Below are positions 1-28,010 of a DNA stretch of 64,000 nucleotides, in pieces; position 1 is the first letter of the stretch; every line of letters starts with the position of its first letter. The translations under genes and the position numbers were made by a program. The notes below the pieces were generated by a model. It saw nothing but the letters and a program-made list of their open reading frames with translations, did not search any database and was not told the origin of the DNA. This DNA comes from Glandiceps talaboti (taxonomy: Eukaryota > Hemichordata > Enteropneusta > Spengelidae), in NCBI RefSeq assembly GCF_964340395.1, contig NC_135556.1:15080910-15144909 (forward strand), read 5' to 3'.

Positions 1-429
1 GTGTATTACATAATATCATAGTTAGTGAAATTATAATTATCAAACATTAATATTTCAGCAAGTAAAACATGAATTAATAATGTTACTGATAATTTCAGCA
101 ATTTTAATCATATACATATACAGCAACACAGACCTCATATACATACAAACATGCATATATTATATTCAAATTTTCAATTTTCAAGGGGAGTCTTTCATTT
201 TATGTTGTCGATTTGATAAATGTACACATTCTTCCTACAGACTGTTTTTTTTTTTTTTAGAATAACCTGTGGCAAAATTCTGCAATGAGCGTTGAAAGGA
301 AATACAGCTATTATTCACTCGAACAATTCCACAGGGACTTTGAATCATAAAAATTAATTTGATTTTAACTGAATAACTATATATTTACACAATTTTCAAT
401 TCTAATGGGAGAGCTAATATTGACATACA

Positions 430-1020
430 GTGATGGTTGCTGAGTTGTGTGATGTAAAGATACAATTTTACCCGTGATTTGTATGACTTGATGTATCGTA
501 TGTTTAGCATACACGGCTCAGAATTTGTCAATTTGGATTTTATGTCGAATATGATACAAAATGGAGGCTGCTGGTTGTGATGTAAAAGATACAATATTAC
601 CCATGATTTGATGTATCGTATGTTTAGCATACACGGCTCGGAATTTGTCAATTTGGATTTTATGTTGACTATGATACAAAGTGTAGGTTGCTGGTTGCGA
701 TGTAAAAAATGCCATATTACCAACAGTAACTTGTAGGATTTAATGTGCCGTAGGAATATATACGGCTCAGAATTGGACTTTTTTTTTTTTATATCTGCAT
801 GTATGAGAGATTGCTGAGTTGTGGTGTTTAGCACGCAACATTTACCAACTTCTACGTTTGTACACATATACATACATGTATAGCTCATATTTTATCAATT
901 TGGACTTTGATACATGTATATATGATAAAGTGTGTAGCGACAGTCTCTGACATTTACTGCTCAGATTTTGTCAATTTAGACTTCTAATATTTATGATACA
1001 TGTAACATATGACAGCATAC
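430..1020. repeat. Degenerate ~120-bp tandem repeat, about 5 copies
   Basis: The phrase GGCTCAGAATTTGTCAATTT recurs in varying form near 511, 631, 760, 877 and 957. Each copy is followed by a GATACA motif and, in the better copies, by a GTTGCTGGTTG-like block. Copies diverge steadily to the right. The spacing is roughly 120 bp, with a shorter last copy. Confidence 0.75.
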
Positions 1021-3761
1021 TCTGACATTTTTTACTGATTAAAATCATTTTCTGATAACAGTTGGTTTACTAAACTGACTGGACTATGGAATTAACGAAG
1101 TATGTATAACCAAATTTTTGTATTTTATTTTTTGAGTCCATTGAAATTTACATACTTGTCTGAAACAGAGCTACATGTATATCTAAACTGCTTGCCTAGA
1201 ACTGTCTACCAAATGCAATATACAAGAATAATTGTATACACAAGACAGATTTATATATGAAGTAATGTGGACTTGAAACCATCATTATCTGTTGCTAAGG
1301 GAGTGACCTTCATGTCTCATTTAAACAGATCATTATTTTACTTCAGTCATAGCTGTTTGTTTTTTTTACTTTATTTCTGCAGAGAAGTGGAAGGGATGCA
1401 TGTATTTAATCCAAAGATTTTTATATATCACCATTATCAGCATATACAATATACATGTATGTATATATAATTATTTATATATCTACAAAATAATGTGTAT
1501 TTAGTTTTGTTTAACGCAGTCCTGACATACCCCTAATTTGATAGACTAGTCTGATCGCCATGATACCCTCCTGTAAGTACCGATATATGTACATGCAGGC
1601 CTATCAATATCTTTTGTGATTGTGAACGGTGCATGGTAAGATGACATGAAATTAGCAAGATTCAGTTAATATGACACTTGTCCATTTTTTACTTTTATCT
1701 ATGCATCCTTTACAATCCCGTTCTTTATACATGTAATTTTTCCACTATCGTTGTCACCAGGTATTATTATGTTGTTCCTCTTTCTACCTGCCGGTGTGTT
1801 TGTTTGTGCACAAAAAACACGAAAAACAGGATTTATACAATGTCCTCTATATAATCAACCACTGTATAGGGTTTCCTTTACCTAGTTCACTAAGCCATGC
1901 TAGTTCAATACAACAAAGGTGATTGAGTTATATTTGCTATTCACTCGTCCGTTTTGCGTTGACCTGAGGCTTAGATGAAATAACCCTTGGAAGAAACTGC
2001 CATTGTGAACGATAACAATGCCAGTCTTATTGAATGGGGGTGGGTGTAGGTTGACAAAAGAGTAATATGTATAATAATTTATTTGCAAGGAGTGACAGTT
2101 AATAGGACAGAGGTGTACAGGTCAGATGAGGTCGGCCCACTCATTGTTATACAAACTGATAATTAGATCTAAACATAGGGTAACTATGCAGGAATGGCTG
2201 AGAGACAACCAAAACATTGAACAAGTGGAAACGTCATTTTAAAAAAATCACGATCAACAGTGACCGGAAACTTTGCTCCACACATCACTTTTCCAAGTAA
2301 GCTGAACAGTGATTTACCGGACAATCTAGATAGTGTTGATAACAAAATTTTCAGTTGGGATAAAAAATTTGAGTTGACTGTCATAAGCTAAAATAACATC
2401 TGTTGCTTGAAGGAAAGAATACCAATCGATCAATTTATTAATCCATTATAAATGATTATTACCCTAAAAAACATGCCACTTATATCAAATTAAACGTCCG
2501 ATAATAATAATTACATCCATTCTGTGAATAATTGACGCGGTGTCTAACCTCATAATAACTCTACACATTCAGTTTATCAAGTAGCCTGGAAACCATACCT
2601 ATTTCAAGACCTTTCATTTCCTTCTGTGCATTTTAAATATATAAGTACATGCATGACGTAAAATGTCCGTCTTTATAAATTACAATTATTGATTTTGTAA
2701 AAAAGTGGGTTGAACATTTTGGACTCACTACTGTATGATAAATGTAGACTAGAAGAATAACATAAAGTAAAGAATGAGAATGGGTACATACAGAAAATTT
2801 TCATCACATGGACCAGGCACTTTAATTTTAAATTACTCATTTTTTCTAGAATTAGCTATCGTGAGTTTTCAAGTCATTTCTAGGACTAGCCTGTGAAAGA
2901 TCCAGGCATTTCTTCTGTTTCTATAGTGTGCACATCATCCCTGAACGTTGTCTGTCATAATTAGCTGAGACTTCAAAGAGATAAACTAACCTCCAAGCAA
3001 TGTAAAAATATATGTAAAGTAGCTATTGATCTAATCTAAATATGTATGGATATTAAATGACTCGAGGATTTTGTAATTTGCATTTCAGCGACGAAGTAAA
3101 ATTTGACTTTGATAATCATGATAAAAAAACATCAAAGTCATGTGATGGGAATTTCAAACGTCCATGGCTGATAATTTCATCATATTCAAGATATTCGATG
3201 AATATATTCAAATTTTCCAGGTACATATGGTTTGTTAGACTCGTCTTTGGCTATTATAATTTGTTCCCTGACTGCTTACACAAAGTAATAGTTACTTTTC
3301 AGACTTTGCAGTCCTTCATTTATCTTCACCTCACTTCTTTTGTGGTCCCCCCCCCCTCCTCCCCCTAGCTTCATTAGTATCCATTATCTTCTGTCAGCAT
3401 GAACAGAATTCTTTACAGAAAAACCCTAACTAATAAGGTTCACGATGTGCTAAATTCCAAAGACATTCAGTAACAACTTCCATTTATTTTCATTTGTGTC
3501 TGATGTTGTCCACATCACAATAAAAGGTAGTGAACCACTCTAAATAATACTGCCAGAAATGAGTGTATTCCCCGGCGTCTTTTCATCATGTCACCTCACG
3601 TTACAAACTCCATTATTCACAATACACTTGTAGCCCACCTTACATTGTAATTTCTTGATCATTATATCAACCACATCATCGTATTCAGTCATTCTTTCAA
3701 AGAGGCCTCATTATTTCTATACTACAAGGTACATGTACATGTATTAAATTTCCAATTCTTG

Positions 3762-3945
3762 TGTTGCTATGGCAACTATGAACGTACCACTGTAGTCAAG
3801 TTCAGGCCATGAGGCTTCTACAACTCTAATAAGCCAGGTGTCCCAAATCCCTCTGTTGCTATGGCAACTGTGAACATACACTGTAGTCAAGTTCAGGCCA
3901 AGAGGCTTCTACAACTTTGATAAGCCTGGTATCCCAAATGCCTTA
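3762..3945. repeat. 92-bp tandem duplication
   Basis: Two copies begin TGTTGCTATGGCAACT at 3762 and 3854 and share GTAGTCAAGTTCAGGCCA and AGGCTTCTACAACT. The copies differ by a few substitutions and small indels. Confidence 0.85.
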
Positions 3946-5412
3946 CTTTACACTCTCTGTAGTTAAGCTCTAGTACACCTGTGTCACTACAGTGAAATAT
4001 ACCTCACCACTTATATATAATATTTATACTATGGGTATGAACATGACATAACATGTACCATAGGTATCAATTATAAATCCCCCAATACTGTTATACCCTT
4101 GAATACCTAATTCTGGACACAAATCTCATACAAAATATGATATTATTTTCAAACAACTGGGCCATCTGTTCATTGCTGTTGCCGAGATCCATAGGCAGAT
4201 GTTTATTTCATACCTTTAACAAGCTGCACTCTTGATACAAACCCTTGAGTGACCAGTTCCTTACCAGAGTGATGCATGGAAATCACTATATTGTCACTAA
4301 TGTCACATCTATCAATGCCTATTTCACGTTGCTGTAGCGATGGTGTTTCTTCTCACAATACACTGTAATTTGTTTCTACTCTAGCCATTCATATAGTATC
4401 AGCTCACCTTTAAAATTGTATCTATTTCTAAAAGGTCATGACCTCAAACTCTAAGAGGGTTAAAGACACATGAACAGACACAAGGGTTCTTGAAGACTGA
4501 TCCCACAGATAAGTGGGTCAATTGGAAGTTTAATTTTAACTCCCTCTACTTTCTTCAAAGTAGAGTATATATAAATTGTGTGCATTTAACAGCAAGGTCT
4601 TTTTTTTTGGGGGGGGGGGGGGTTGCTTTTTCTTCTGACCCTACTTCAATTCCTGAGAAAAGTGATATGTTTTACCATATGTTGTACTAGCAAGGGTACA
4701 CCCACGTAGCAGTGTGCATTCTATTACAAATGTATACTCTTTACATAAATTGTACATGATTCTCTGTATACTGGACCAGAGTACGTGTATATGTACTGAA
4801 AGATGGTAAAATTGAGTAATCATTCTCTATCAAAATGGCTTGACAAAAAATGTTTCATCTGAATGAATATAAATATTTGTAAGAACACAAGAAAGTCACC
4901 CAATATTTGATTAGCCTGAATTCATACCTGTAATACAAGGAGGATTTACAGTATACATGTGTAATATGAGGATAACTCTTATGTTGACTTCTGAAAATTT
5001 TGCAAATTCAAAACCATCTGATACATGTATAAAGAACACTAATCGTTCAATCTATACACGGTAGTGTAGGCTGTAATATTACCCGTCTTAGGTCTGCAGT
5101 GTTCTTTCAAGTTTAGATTATTCTGTGCAAAAGAATTTAACTTATGAATATGTGGATTCATGTTCAAAACAAAAAACAGAAATAATGTAATTCATTGCAC
5201 AGAATAAAGTATATGTTCTGAGCTAAGATATTCTAACCATGTCTATGTCAAATTGTCATGAAAATTACAGAGGTTGCTATTCATTGTGTCAGTAACTTTT
5301 ACTGTGTAAATCTATAATGACTATGTGATACAGATTTCAAGGAGAACATAAGGTACCATATACATACATTTGTATATCTGTGTATGGACATATCAGCTGG
5401 AAACAGACTTAC

Positions 5413-5652
5413 CATCAGAATGTTTAAATCCTATTGCTGGTAGAATTTGACTCAAAGTGAGCCTGTTACGTTTCAATCCATGAGTACTCAGCCATTTCTT
5501 GGTTGATATCATTGCTTTGACGTCTGGTTCCCAGTTCTTCTTAGGAGGTGGTTTAAGTTTTATTACAGACTGTAAATCTTCTAAGTTCACTTCTTCCACT
5601 TTTTCTGTGTAGCCACCACCTCTGGGAGTGTGTTTCAAGTCCCATTTGGGAT
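5413..5652 (-). CDS. VWA3-like coding exon 3
   Basis: 240 nt between acceptor CCAG and donor G|GTAAGT on the minus strand. It carries PKWDLKHTPRGGGY, a proline/lysine-rich stretch, then the WLSTHGLK...LTL.QIL..IGF.H module that suggests VWA3B. Ends in phase 1. No continuation exon was found further left. Confidence 0.75.
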
Positions 5653-6984
5653 CTGGATGACAAGAAGATAGAAATCCATGAAGCATAATTTGTAATGAAA
5701 AACTTCATATTTTCGAACATAAACACAATTGAGATTAAATTCTGTAGCAGCAAGAAGTTGACTTACTCCTCTCAAAACTAAATTCTAAATTCTAATGGCC
5801 TGTATATTTCTATTTTCAATTGAGTACAAATTTTCATTTTCCTGATACACCAGTAGATGTTCGCATTATATATTATTAATGGGCACTGGATACGACTGAA
5901 AAACTCAAATAGTATAAAATTACGCTTTGGTTATGTTTTGACTTACATTTTCATATTAACAAAACATACCATCAAGTATTTGCATGTGACAAACATGAAC
6001 AATATATTTGGATAACATTCTAATAATTTTTACAAATGGCATCAGAAATCTTCAAAATTTATGGGTTTTTTTTAGTTTTAAATTAATCAAAAAATGAAAG
6101 ACTCTAGGCTCATTCTTCAGACCTCTAGATACAGTCTTGTTGTAATCAAGAAACACACCAATGTGTTGTCATGCGAAAAACGTCTTGGTTCACTGAGTTT
6201 TTCTTCAATCTTGTAAATTTTTTATGTTTACAGTAATATTCAGGATCAGTGGAGTCACAAGAGAGACATAAAAAATACATGTAATATCATTCCAATTTAT
6301 GACAATCCACAAATATACAAATTTATTCAGTATATTGTTCTGTCTCTCCTTATCTATCATATCTGATTCTCAAAACTGCCAAGACATGTTCCTCCACCTG
6401 ATTATAATCTGTAATCTGTAATCATGTTCTGTAGACAGTAGACTGTTGGTTTTTTTTGTAAACTCCTCCCCTCTGTTATCTCAGTCTGACTGAGCAAATA
6501 CACATACATCTTTGCATGGTTACCAATAAATTTGATAGAAACATTATAAAGCAAAAGAAATCAACACTAAAATAAAACACATTTAGTAAGTGTTTTGGTA
6601 ATTTATATCATACTTTCCTATTTGCAATGACATACATTTGCAATATTGCATACACCTGTTAACAATTTTTGAGTTTTTAAACTTTGGTAATCATTATAGA
6701 AAAATGAAGAAGAAAAGATAATTGTTGACAGGTTACTGGCCTTAATCATGAAATACTGAATTGTCTTTCAAGGTTGACTTACCAATAAAATTAAAAGATT
6801 CGTGAATGAGCATACACGTACTATCGCCAATGTCATTCTAGCAATTATCGGACTTTTACAACACAGGTGTGAACGATGCCATTACCACATATGTAATAAA
6901 CATATCGATATTATAATAAAAGTTGTTTGTAAATATGTTAGCGATAGGTAATTTATTTCAAAATACTGGGTTACGTACCGTCAT
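5413..6984 (-). CDS. VWA3B-like protein, N-terminal part only (3 exons, runs off to the left)
   Basis: Three minus-strand exons join in frame: 6984-6979 (Met-Thr), 6837-6783 and 5652-5413. Together they give about 101 residues, starting MTNDIGDSTCMLIHES. Each intron has GT..AG borders: donors GTACGT, GTAAGT and GTAAGT. Near the C-terminal side of the fragment is a block KKWLSTHGLKRNRLTLSQIL followed by an IGFKH segment. From knowledge of the family this resembles the N-terminal region of VWA3B (von Willebrand factor A domain-containing protein 3B), whose repeated W-L-x-x-H/Y-G-L-K modules precede its VWA domains. The VWA domain itself is not in the window. Function in this family is poorly defined. 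The start is chosen because an in-frame stop precedes it in the same exon. The gene is divergent from the ZDHHC gene and probably shares its CpG-rich promoter. The family call is from recalled similarity; the exon structure is better supported than the name. Confidence 0.55.
6783..6837 (-). CDS. VWA3-like coding exon 2
   Basis: 55 nt between an acceptor TAG and a donor G|GTAAGT on the minus strand. It encodes NDIGDSTCMLIHESFNFI and ends in phase 1. The split codon becomes Asp with the next exon. Confidence 0.6.
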
Positions 6985-7874
6985 AAGGCGATCTCACCCT
7001 CGCCGAATCAATCTCATACATGTTTTGGCTCCTCACACAATAAGGACTCTGCAAACAGATGACGGTGTATCACCAGGATACTGTAAGGATATGCACTGTA
7101 CTGTGTCAACCACGCCAAGCCAAAGGCTACCGAGTCGACGTTACCAGGCAGTGTTCGGGCGACCTAATCCGTGTTTGTCGCAATGTCTTGGTTCGTCTTC
7201 GACTTCTAATGTTTCCTCTATACAGTTCAGCCAATTTCGGGTGAGCGATTGCTTAACGGAAGTCGGTGAAAGCTGCAGTAAAATGGAAAACTCACCCTAT
7301 CTCAGCCATGTCTGGCGACACATTTGTTTTGATGGTGCTAGGTTGCTGGGATCTCCAATTACAAAAGCAACCAATCAGAACTAGGTTTTCTTTTAACCTC
7401 GATCACAGACGAAACAATTTTGCAATCTTAAGGTAAGGCATTTCACAATAATCTATCAGTGTGTTAGTAACTTCATGATTACTCAGACTTTTGAATGTAA
7501 TAATACATAATTTAATTCATAAATTTTGAAATTAAAATGAAAATGTGTATTGTTTTTTCTCAAGTCTAAACTCTTCTTTTATACAATGACGCGGGTGAAA
7601 GAACGCAAATTCAATGACGTCACAAAACGTCGTATAACGTGTTTAGCCGCTTGACCTAAAGCCATAGCAATATAATATCCCTATTTATATATTTTCATTT
7701 TGGTAGAATGGTTATTTAGCTATGTTTTTGTACCGTATTAGTGAAAATCACATGCTCGTCTTTGGATATTTCATCTGAGTGCAACCTTTGACCAGAAGAG
7801 GGCGCTCTGTAAAGAACATGTTCTGATGACGTAGAAGGAAGTGATGGGTTTGGTGCAAAATACTGAAAAAGAAA
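6900..7874. promoter_or_regulatory. CpG-rich divergent promoter region with CRE and CCAAT box
   Basis: This segment separates two genes that point away from each other and has far more CpG than its surroundings. It contains a perfect cAMP-response palindrome TGACGTCA at 7615-7622, a CCAAT box at 7371-7375, and TGACGTAG plus a GGAAGT (ETS-like) site 30-50 bp before the ZDHHC start codon. No TATA box is evident. Bidirectional use is an inference from orientation and spacing. Transcription start sites are unknown. Confidence 0.6.
6979..6984 (-). CDS. VWA3-like exon with 6-nt coding start (ATG ACG)
   Basis: On the minus strand ATGACG is followed at once by the donor GTACGT. It is phase 0 and joins the next exon in frame. 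The exon's 5' UTR extends upstream with an in-frame TGA. A further upstream non-coding exon may end at 7296, where a GG|GTGAGT donor is seen. Confidence 0.5.
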
Positions 7875-22704
<14,830 letters not shown>

Positions 22705-22998
22705 CCAACCAGAAGATGGACTTCAATCCTACCACACCAAACTATCCCAGTTTTATACATTGTTTTTTTGTAAAAGTAGAATAATTGTATGTAAAATAAG
22801 TAGCTAATAGCTGAATATTGTACAAAGCCTTTTGGGGTAAACGTATAGGGAAAAACAAATGAACCACCGTTACTGGTGATGGGTAGTTGAATAGTGTATT
22901 TCAGATGACACGGTGTGCATACATACATATCCAGAGTCATATTTAAAGCTCCATGAAAAATGTTGGATTTCTTTGATGATTCTGCTTTGATAAGGCAA

Positions 22999-23004
22999 AA
23001 TAAA
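22999..23004 (+). terminator. Candidate polyadenylation signal AATAAA for the ZDHHC gene
   Basis: A canonical hexamer about 295 nt after the exon-10 stop. Others occur farther downstream, so the real cleavage site is not fixed. Confidence 0.4.
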
Positions 23005-23743
23005 AATAGCAATGTTTGTTTCCGATAACAAGACTTAGGGGGTAGGTAGGTCGGAATTTTATTTTATTTTACTTTATATTTTAAAAATTGCTTTGACCCC
23101 ATGACCCCAGACTCTACTGTTGTAGTTTAAAAAGACCGGGTTTCTCTCTGGAATATGAATTTTTAGAAAAAAAAGTAACCACAGATGAGACAAAGGCATG
23201 ATGGTGTACATAGAAGTAATTACCATTGTACCTTTTTTGCATGCAAAAAAAAAATGTTTAGGGTTGGGGAGCTGAAACTAAGCTCGGTCTGGTTATCTGA
23301 AACATGCTATTTTTTTATTTGGCCTAATAACTTTTTGTTTAATTTCTTTTGAAAAGTCCTCATTTATTCAATGTAATGTACTGAATTTTATCCATAAAGA
23401 GGTTTCCTAAATTTACTGAATGCAGGTGCGAATGTGTGACAAGGGGGAGTATAAATAATATCTAGTGAAGTGTAGTTACTACAATAATTGTTTCCTAATG
23501 AAAATAGGTTCATCATGTCAACATCCATATACTAGTATATATAGAAAGACAACTTGGAAGATCTACTTTCCAATTTGATTTACCTGACAACAGGCTAATG
23601 TATAGATTATGATAATTTACACTTTTTTTTAAAGTCTCTTTCTACTGCCAAGAGTACAAATATTTTGGTGTCTACTCTAACTACAGTATGTCTTTATACT
23701 ATTTGTAAATTTGTAGTTGTGAGCATAACGTCGTCAGATAGTG

Positions 23744-24000
23744 AGATTTTAGTTACTACTAGAAAGTCAAAAAGTTATAAGTGTATAAATGTAGTATAAA
23801 GATATAACAGTATCAATATTTTGGCAATGCTTGCTGCAGACCGCTTAGTTAGTGTTTCTATGTATTTGCTTTAGGTCAGTCAAGGGACCATCTGTTGGTC
23901 AGTCAGTCCAAAGTGTGTACTTCAGTTTGAGCTGTCCAGTCACACATTTTCAAAGTTTTCAGAATCTATGTTGTGATCAGTGTTGATTCATACATATTTC
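23744..24000. repeat. 257-bp direct repeat, copy 1
   Basis: Begins GATTTTAGTTACTACTAG and ends TTGATTCATACATA.TTC. It matches 26486-26742 over its whole length, with scattered substitutions and small indels such as an extra CAGT. Confidence 0.93.
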
Positions 24001-26445
24001 AAAAGTTGTAGAATATCTCTGAATTTCAAACTGTTCCCAAAAATGTAGTTTGCTTTGAATGTAGAAACACTGGGAAAATGAAATCTGGTAACAAATTGTT
24101 GAAGATTGTTTTTCACTGCAAAAGTAAACTCTCCATTGTGAGTGAAGAAATTTACAGACTGTTGGCATGTATGGTATGACAAATGTGTATTCAAAATGAC
24201 TGGTTGACCTTTAACACTAAAACTGAATTAAAAACTCCTGCCAACATTAAAAATGTAAAAAGATGCTCAGTACATGATTATCAAATATTAATATTTTGTG
24301 ACTGAAAGCAAACTTCAGGTAAAGCAGTTTTTAAAAAAGTTAACTTTGTTTGCGCTGACAATGTTGATTATTTAAAGGAAAATGACTGGCCTAAAGTATA
24401 TACTCTCCAAGTTACAGCTTGTCTTGAACCATCTATACTGCCTGTTAGTTGGGTGTGTGTAACCAATAATATGAAGTACTTCATAAGGTTCATTCTGATT
24501 GGTTTAGAAAACTAAGAAGGCAAGTACATCAGTTGGCTGTATTGTTAATGAGTGATAAAGTATATGTATGTTTTGCCAATCAGTGGTAACCTTGTAAGAG
24601 CTTCACATCACCCCCTGTGTTGACATTCATGTGGTAATAGTTCCTGACATGTACATTGAAACTAACTTGATATCAAGGAAGCTACACTTGCTACTGATTG
24701 TCAACATCAACTTACATGAACAAAGACAAAGACACAGTTGAAGTAGGAAGAATTTCTTGTATAGTATTGAAACTATTTCACTTTACAGATTTATTTAGGA
24801 AAAAAAAGCAATGTAAACTCTTTTTCTGTTTTGTCAGTTATGTTATTTTGGTAATATCAGCAGTTCAAAGATTTCATCCTGTACCTGAATGTTTGTCACA
24901 GATATAGTGTAAACTGTAGAAAGATACGAGTCACTTTAGAGCCCAAGAATTAAGTGATTTTTTGAGATAACGATAGTTTTAGGTGAATATGGTTACATGT
25001 TAAAGGAAGTAGATTGGTTTATTGTTGACAACTCAAACTAGTGACCAAAAATCCTTACCTGGACTTTTGAGATCTGATAAAAAATTAAAGCATGCAGTGC
25101 AAAAGGTTGTAAAAAATATTATATATCAGTTTGCTTCCCAATAATTACTGTTTTCAAAGCTTGTAATACGACTGTAGTGCGTAGTGAGAGATACCCAAGT
25201 GCCTTCTATTTTGGCCAATCTAGATCCAAGCATAGCCCCTCCTCCACCAACGTTGGTGGAGGGTCTGTGATCCAAGTAATGTGTGATTAAATTACAGAGA
25301 ATTTTCTTAATAGTATTGAAAAGTAGTAAGCAATTCAGATTGCAGTTTTTTTTTTCAATTTTACTTTATTTGTAGAAGTAGACATTGAAATGTTTGACAT
25401 TTTCACTGAATGTAGTGGTACGAGTCCTACCGGTATTACTCCAATCAGTGTGCTGCCCTCTAACAGACGTTTTCTGTATGGTGTGTTCAAATAAGTTTGT
25501 GAACTAGAAACATGGCCAGTCATGTCATTACATATATTGGATTATTTGAGGATTCAGTTTTGGCAAAATAGATTGTGACTTTATTGAATGCCAACCCTGT
25601 GTGACATTCTAGGAGACTAAAAAAAATTTGTTGCTATGGAAACTTTATTTCTCCGCACAAATGGGGGATTGTTAATATAATCACAGCAGAAAATGTTTCA
25701 GTCAAGTCGACTAGATTAAAGTTGAATATTTCCAACATCCGTGTTAAATAATCGCAATGACTAGGTTTTCTTGTAACTTAAACAGCCACACTTTGACATG
25801 TATGCAGTGATTTTTTTTCAACCAATGTGAGACTCAGTGTTTTTTATTTTTATTTCTAAAAGTATGTCTGTTGTAATCGTGTAATTTGTATCACTCTTTG
25901 ACCCAATTGTTTTGTTTGTCTTTATACAGAATTCCTGATAAATACAGTTTGTAAGAACTAGGTTTATCATTTAATGTAGTTACTGTGAAACCACATCAAT
26001 GGTATTGAATACCACGTCGTCCTTGTAAAGAAATTATTTTGTACACTTCTTATTATGGAGATTTGTATAGCTAAACATGAAGACAAAACAGCATGTAGAT
26101 ATTGCAATGTATTTTCCCACTTTTGATTTTTGATTAAATTGATCGTTTCATTTGAGTAATAGCCTTTATATACTTTATAAAACCTCAAAAATGTAAGATG
26201 TCATTTTTCAAGACACTCCTTGTAGATAATTGAGACCCTTATGTATGTGGATGTACTGACGTAGTTTGCCTCCCCTCCCTACAAATTGTTCATACATGAA
26301 AGGCTGATAAATTGACCGGATCATTGATTAGGTCTGGGAAATGTTTAAGAAATGATGACATTATTAGAAGGCAAGTCCTACAATTTCAGATTCCACAAAA
26401 CACACATTAGTACTTGCACATATTTTAATATGAATGTGTGATATT

Positions 26446-27040
26446 ACTCTGGTAGTTGAGCCTTCAGTTTACTAAGATAGACCCTAGATTTTAGTTACTA
26501 CTAGGAAGTCAAAAAGTTATATGTGTATAAATGTAGTAAGATGTTACAGTATCAATATTTGGCAATGCTTGCTGCAGACCACTTAGTTAGTGTTTCAATG
26601 TATTTGCTTTAGGTCAGTCAAGGGTCCATCTGTTGGTCAGTCAGTCAGTCCAAAGTGTGTACTTCAGTTTGAGCTATACAGTCACACATTTACAAAGTTT
26701 TCAGAATCTATGTTGTGATCAATTTTGATTCATACATACTTCATTGGAGGGTCTATGGATAGACACAAACTAAAACTATTGTTCCAACATGTTGATACAA
26801 CAGTGATGACTTAATCTATTGAATGGATGTTGGTTTATTATACTCTCAACAGGGAGGCCTTGCAGAGTTTTATTGACAGAGTTTCATGAACTTGCAGTGT
26901 ACTGTTTTAGTATCCAATGTTTACACTATCTTGATCACAGAACAAGAGGAACAATAGAAGAACCACTATCATCCACTTGTGTGATCTACCACATTGACGA
27001 ACAATATATTTAGTTTGCACCTATCTTAGTAAACCAAAGG
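26446..27040. mobile_element. TIR element (copy 1), split by an insertion
   Basis: The left end ACTCTGGTAG..CCTTCAGTTTACTAAGATAGAC is inverted at the right as CTATCTTAGTAAACCAAAGG. The left arm is interrupted after ATAGAC at 26482 and resumes with ATAGACACAAACT at 26759. A related copy is at 40691-41014. Confidence 0.8.
26483..26758. mobile_element. 257-bp repeat copy 2 as a 276-bp insertion with 6-bp duplication
   Basis: Flanked by ATAGAC at 26477-26482 and 26759-26764, and lying inside the TIR arm of another element. It carries the second copy of the 257-bp repeat plus GGAGGGTCTATGG at its right end. This suggests that the repeat is, or rode on, a mobile element. Confidence 0.7.
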
Positions 27041-27889
27041 CTATGCATATTATCCACTTAATTATCTTGAAATTTGCATAATAATGTGAACAATACAGAT
27101 GTTTCCTGAGAATTATACTGCTATAGAAGCAATGATGTGGGACACAAAATAATGAAATGATCAAACCATCAACACATGACGTTGTGTCAAAAAAGTTGCT
27201 CGTGTGTTGGATTCCTTTCAATAATATTTCAGTGGTTTTGGGTACACAATTTAACCCCTCCCCAGATAAAACACAACATTGTATAAAAAAAAAAGTTAAA
27301 CAGCAATTTCCTTTTAGCAATGAACTCAAACTTTTGTAATGATTGATCTGTATTTCATTATATGGAGTGAAAATTACTATGTATGATAATTTTCCCAAAC
27401 GAAGTGTATCATGTAAAATTACCCAAGAAAAAATAAATTGGTATATTACAAATGATTTTGTCTCTGAATTTTATCTTCCTGTACATTGTCTAAAATACAT
27501 TGATGGTTGTTAACGCAATGTGAGTAAGAATCTCAGAAGTCAATATTAAATTTTTAGTGTTGTATCTATCAAGTTCTGTCATTACAGTGGAAGGCCTTGG
27601 TATTGACCTCTCAAAAACATTGTGACATTGTATGTTGCAACCTGGAGTTTACACCCTTTGCTCACATTGAACCATAGATATGTGCAAACAGTAATGATAA
27701 TGATTTACAAGGGTTTGATAATGCACAAGTAATGTATTGTCACAAGCCAGAGCACAAATATGCTAATAAATATTAACTATGGACAGCCTCTTTAAGGTGA
27801 TGGGTCTTGGTCCAGTGCTTGAAAAGAGGGTGTGGTTTACAACAATGAAGTAATGATGATCTTTCCCCTAACTACATTCACTGCCTTTT

Positions 27890-28010
27890 GTTTCTGAGTA
27901 GCTTAAAGGCACATGATTCAATCCTTATTTCTTGTATTAGTGCTATTTTATCAGTGGAGACACACGGATTGAATTTGATGTTCATTCTTTTGTTCTAAAC
28001 CAACTTCTCC
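27890..28010. repeat. Dispersed repeat with TTCATTCTTTTGTTCTAAACC
   Basis: Shares the order TTATCAGTG.AG.C..A.GGA..., CATTCTTTTGTTCT.GACCAAC with stretches near 38020-38075, 50660-50735 and 51150-51235. The family is short and unnamed. Confidence 0.55.

Larger units (their letters stand above)
1..5412. other. Gene-poor left flank (intron of VWA3-like gene or intergenic)
   Basis: No exon could be supported on either strand. The minus-strand gene starting at 6984 ends an exon at 5413 with a good donor, so this stretch is probably its next intron, or intron plus unseen short exons. It holds a 120-bp tandem repeat near the left end, a 92-bp tandem duplication near 3.8 kb, and a T-run followed by a 14-base G-run at about 4600-4622. 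The open frames here are short, lack family signatures and read like AT-rich noise. Confidence 0.5.

Noticed and set aside
6923-7384. 153-residue plus-strand frame
   Set aside because: It lies in the CpG-rich divergent promoter and overlaps the minus-strand start exon; serine/threonine-rich with no domain.
27021-27398. 125-residue minus-strand frame
   Set aside because: Cysteine/histidine/isoleucine-rich AT noise partly within a TIR element; no motif.
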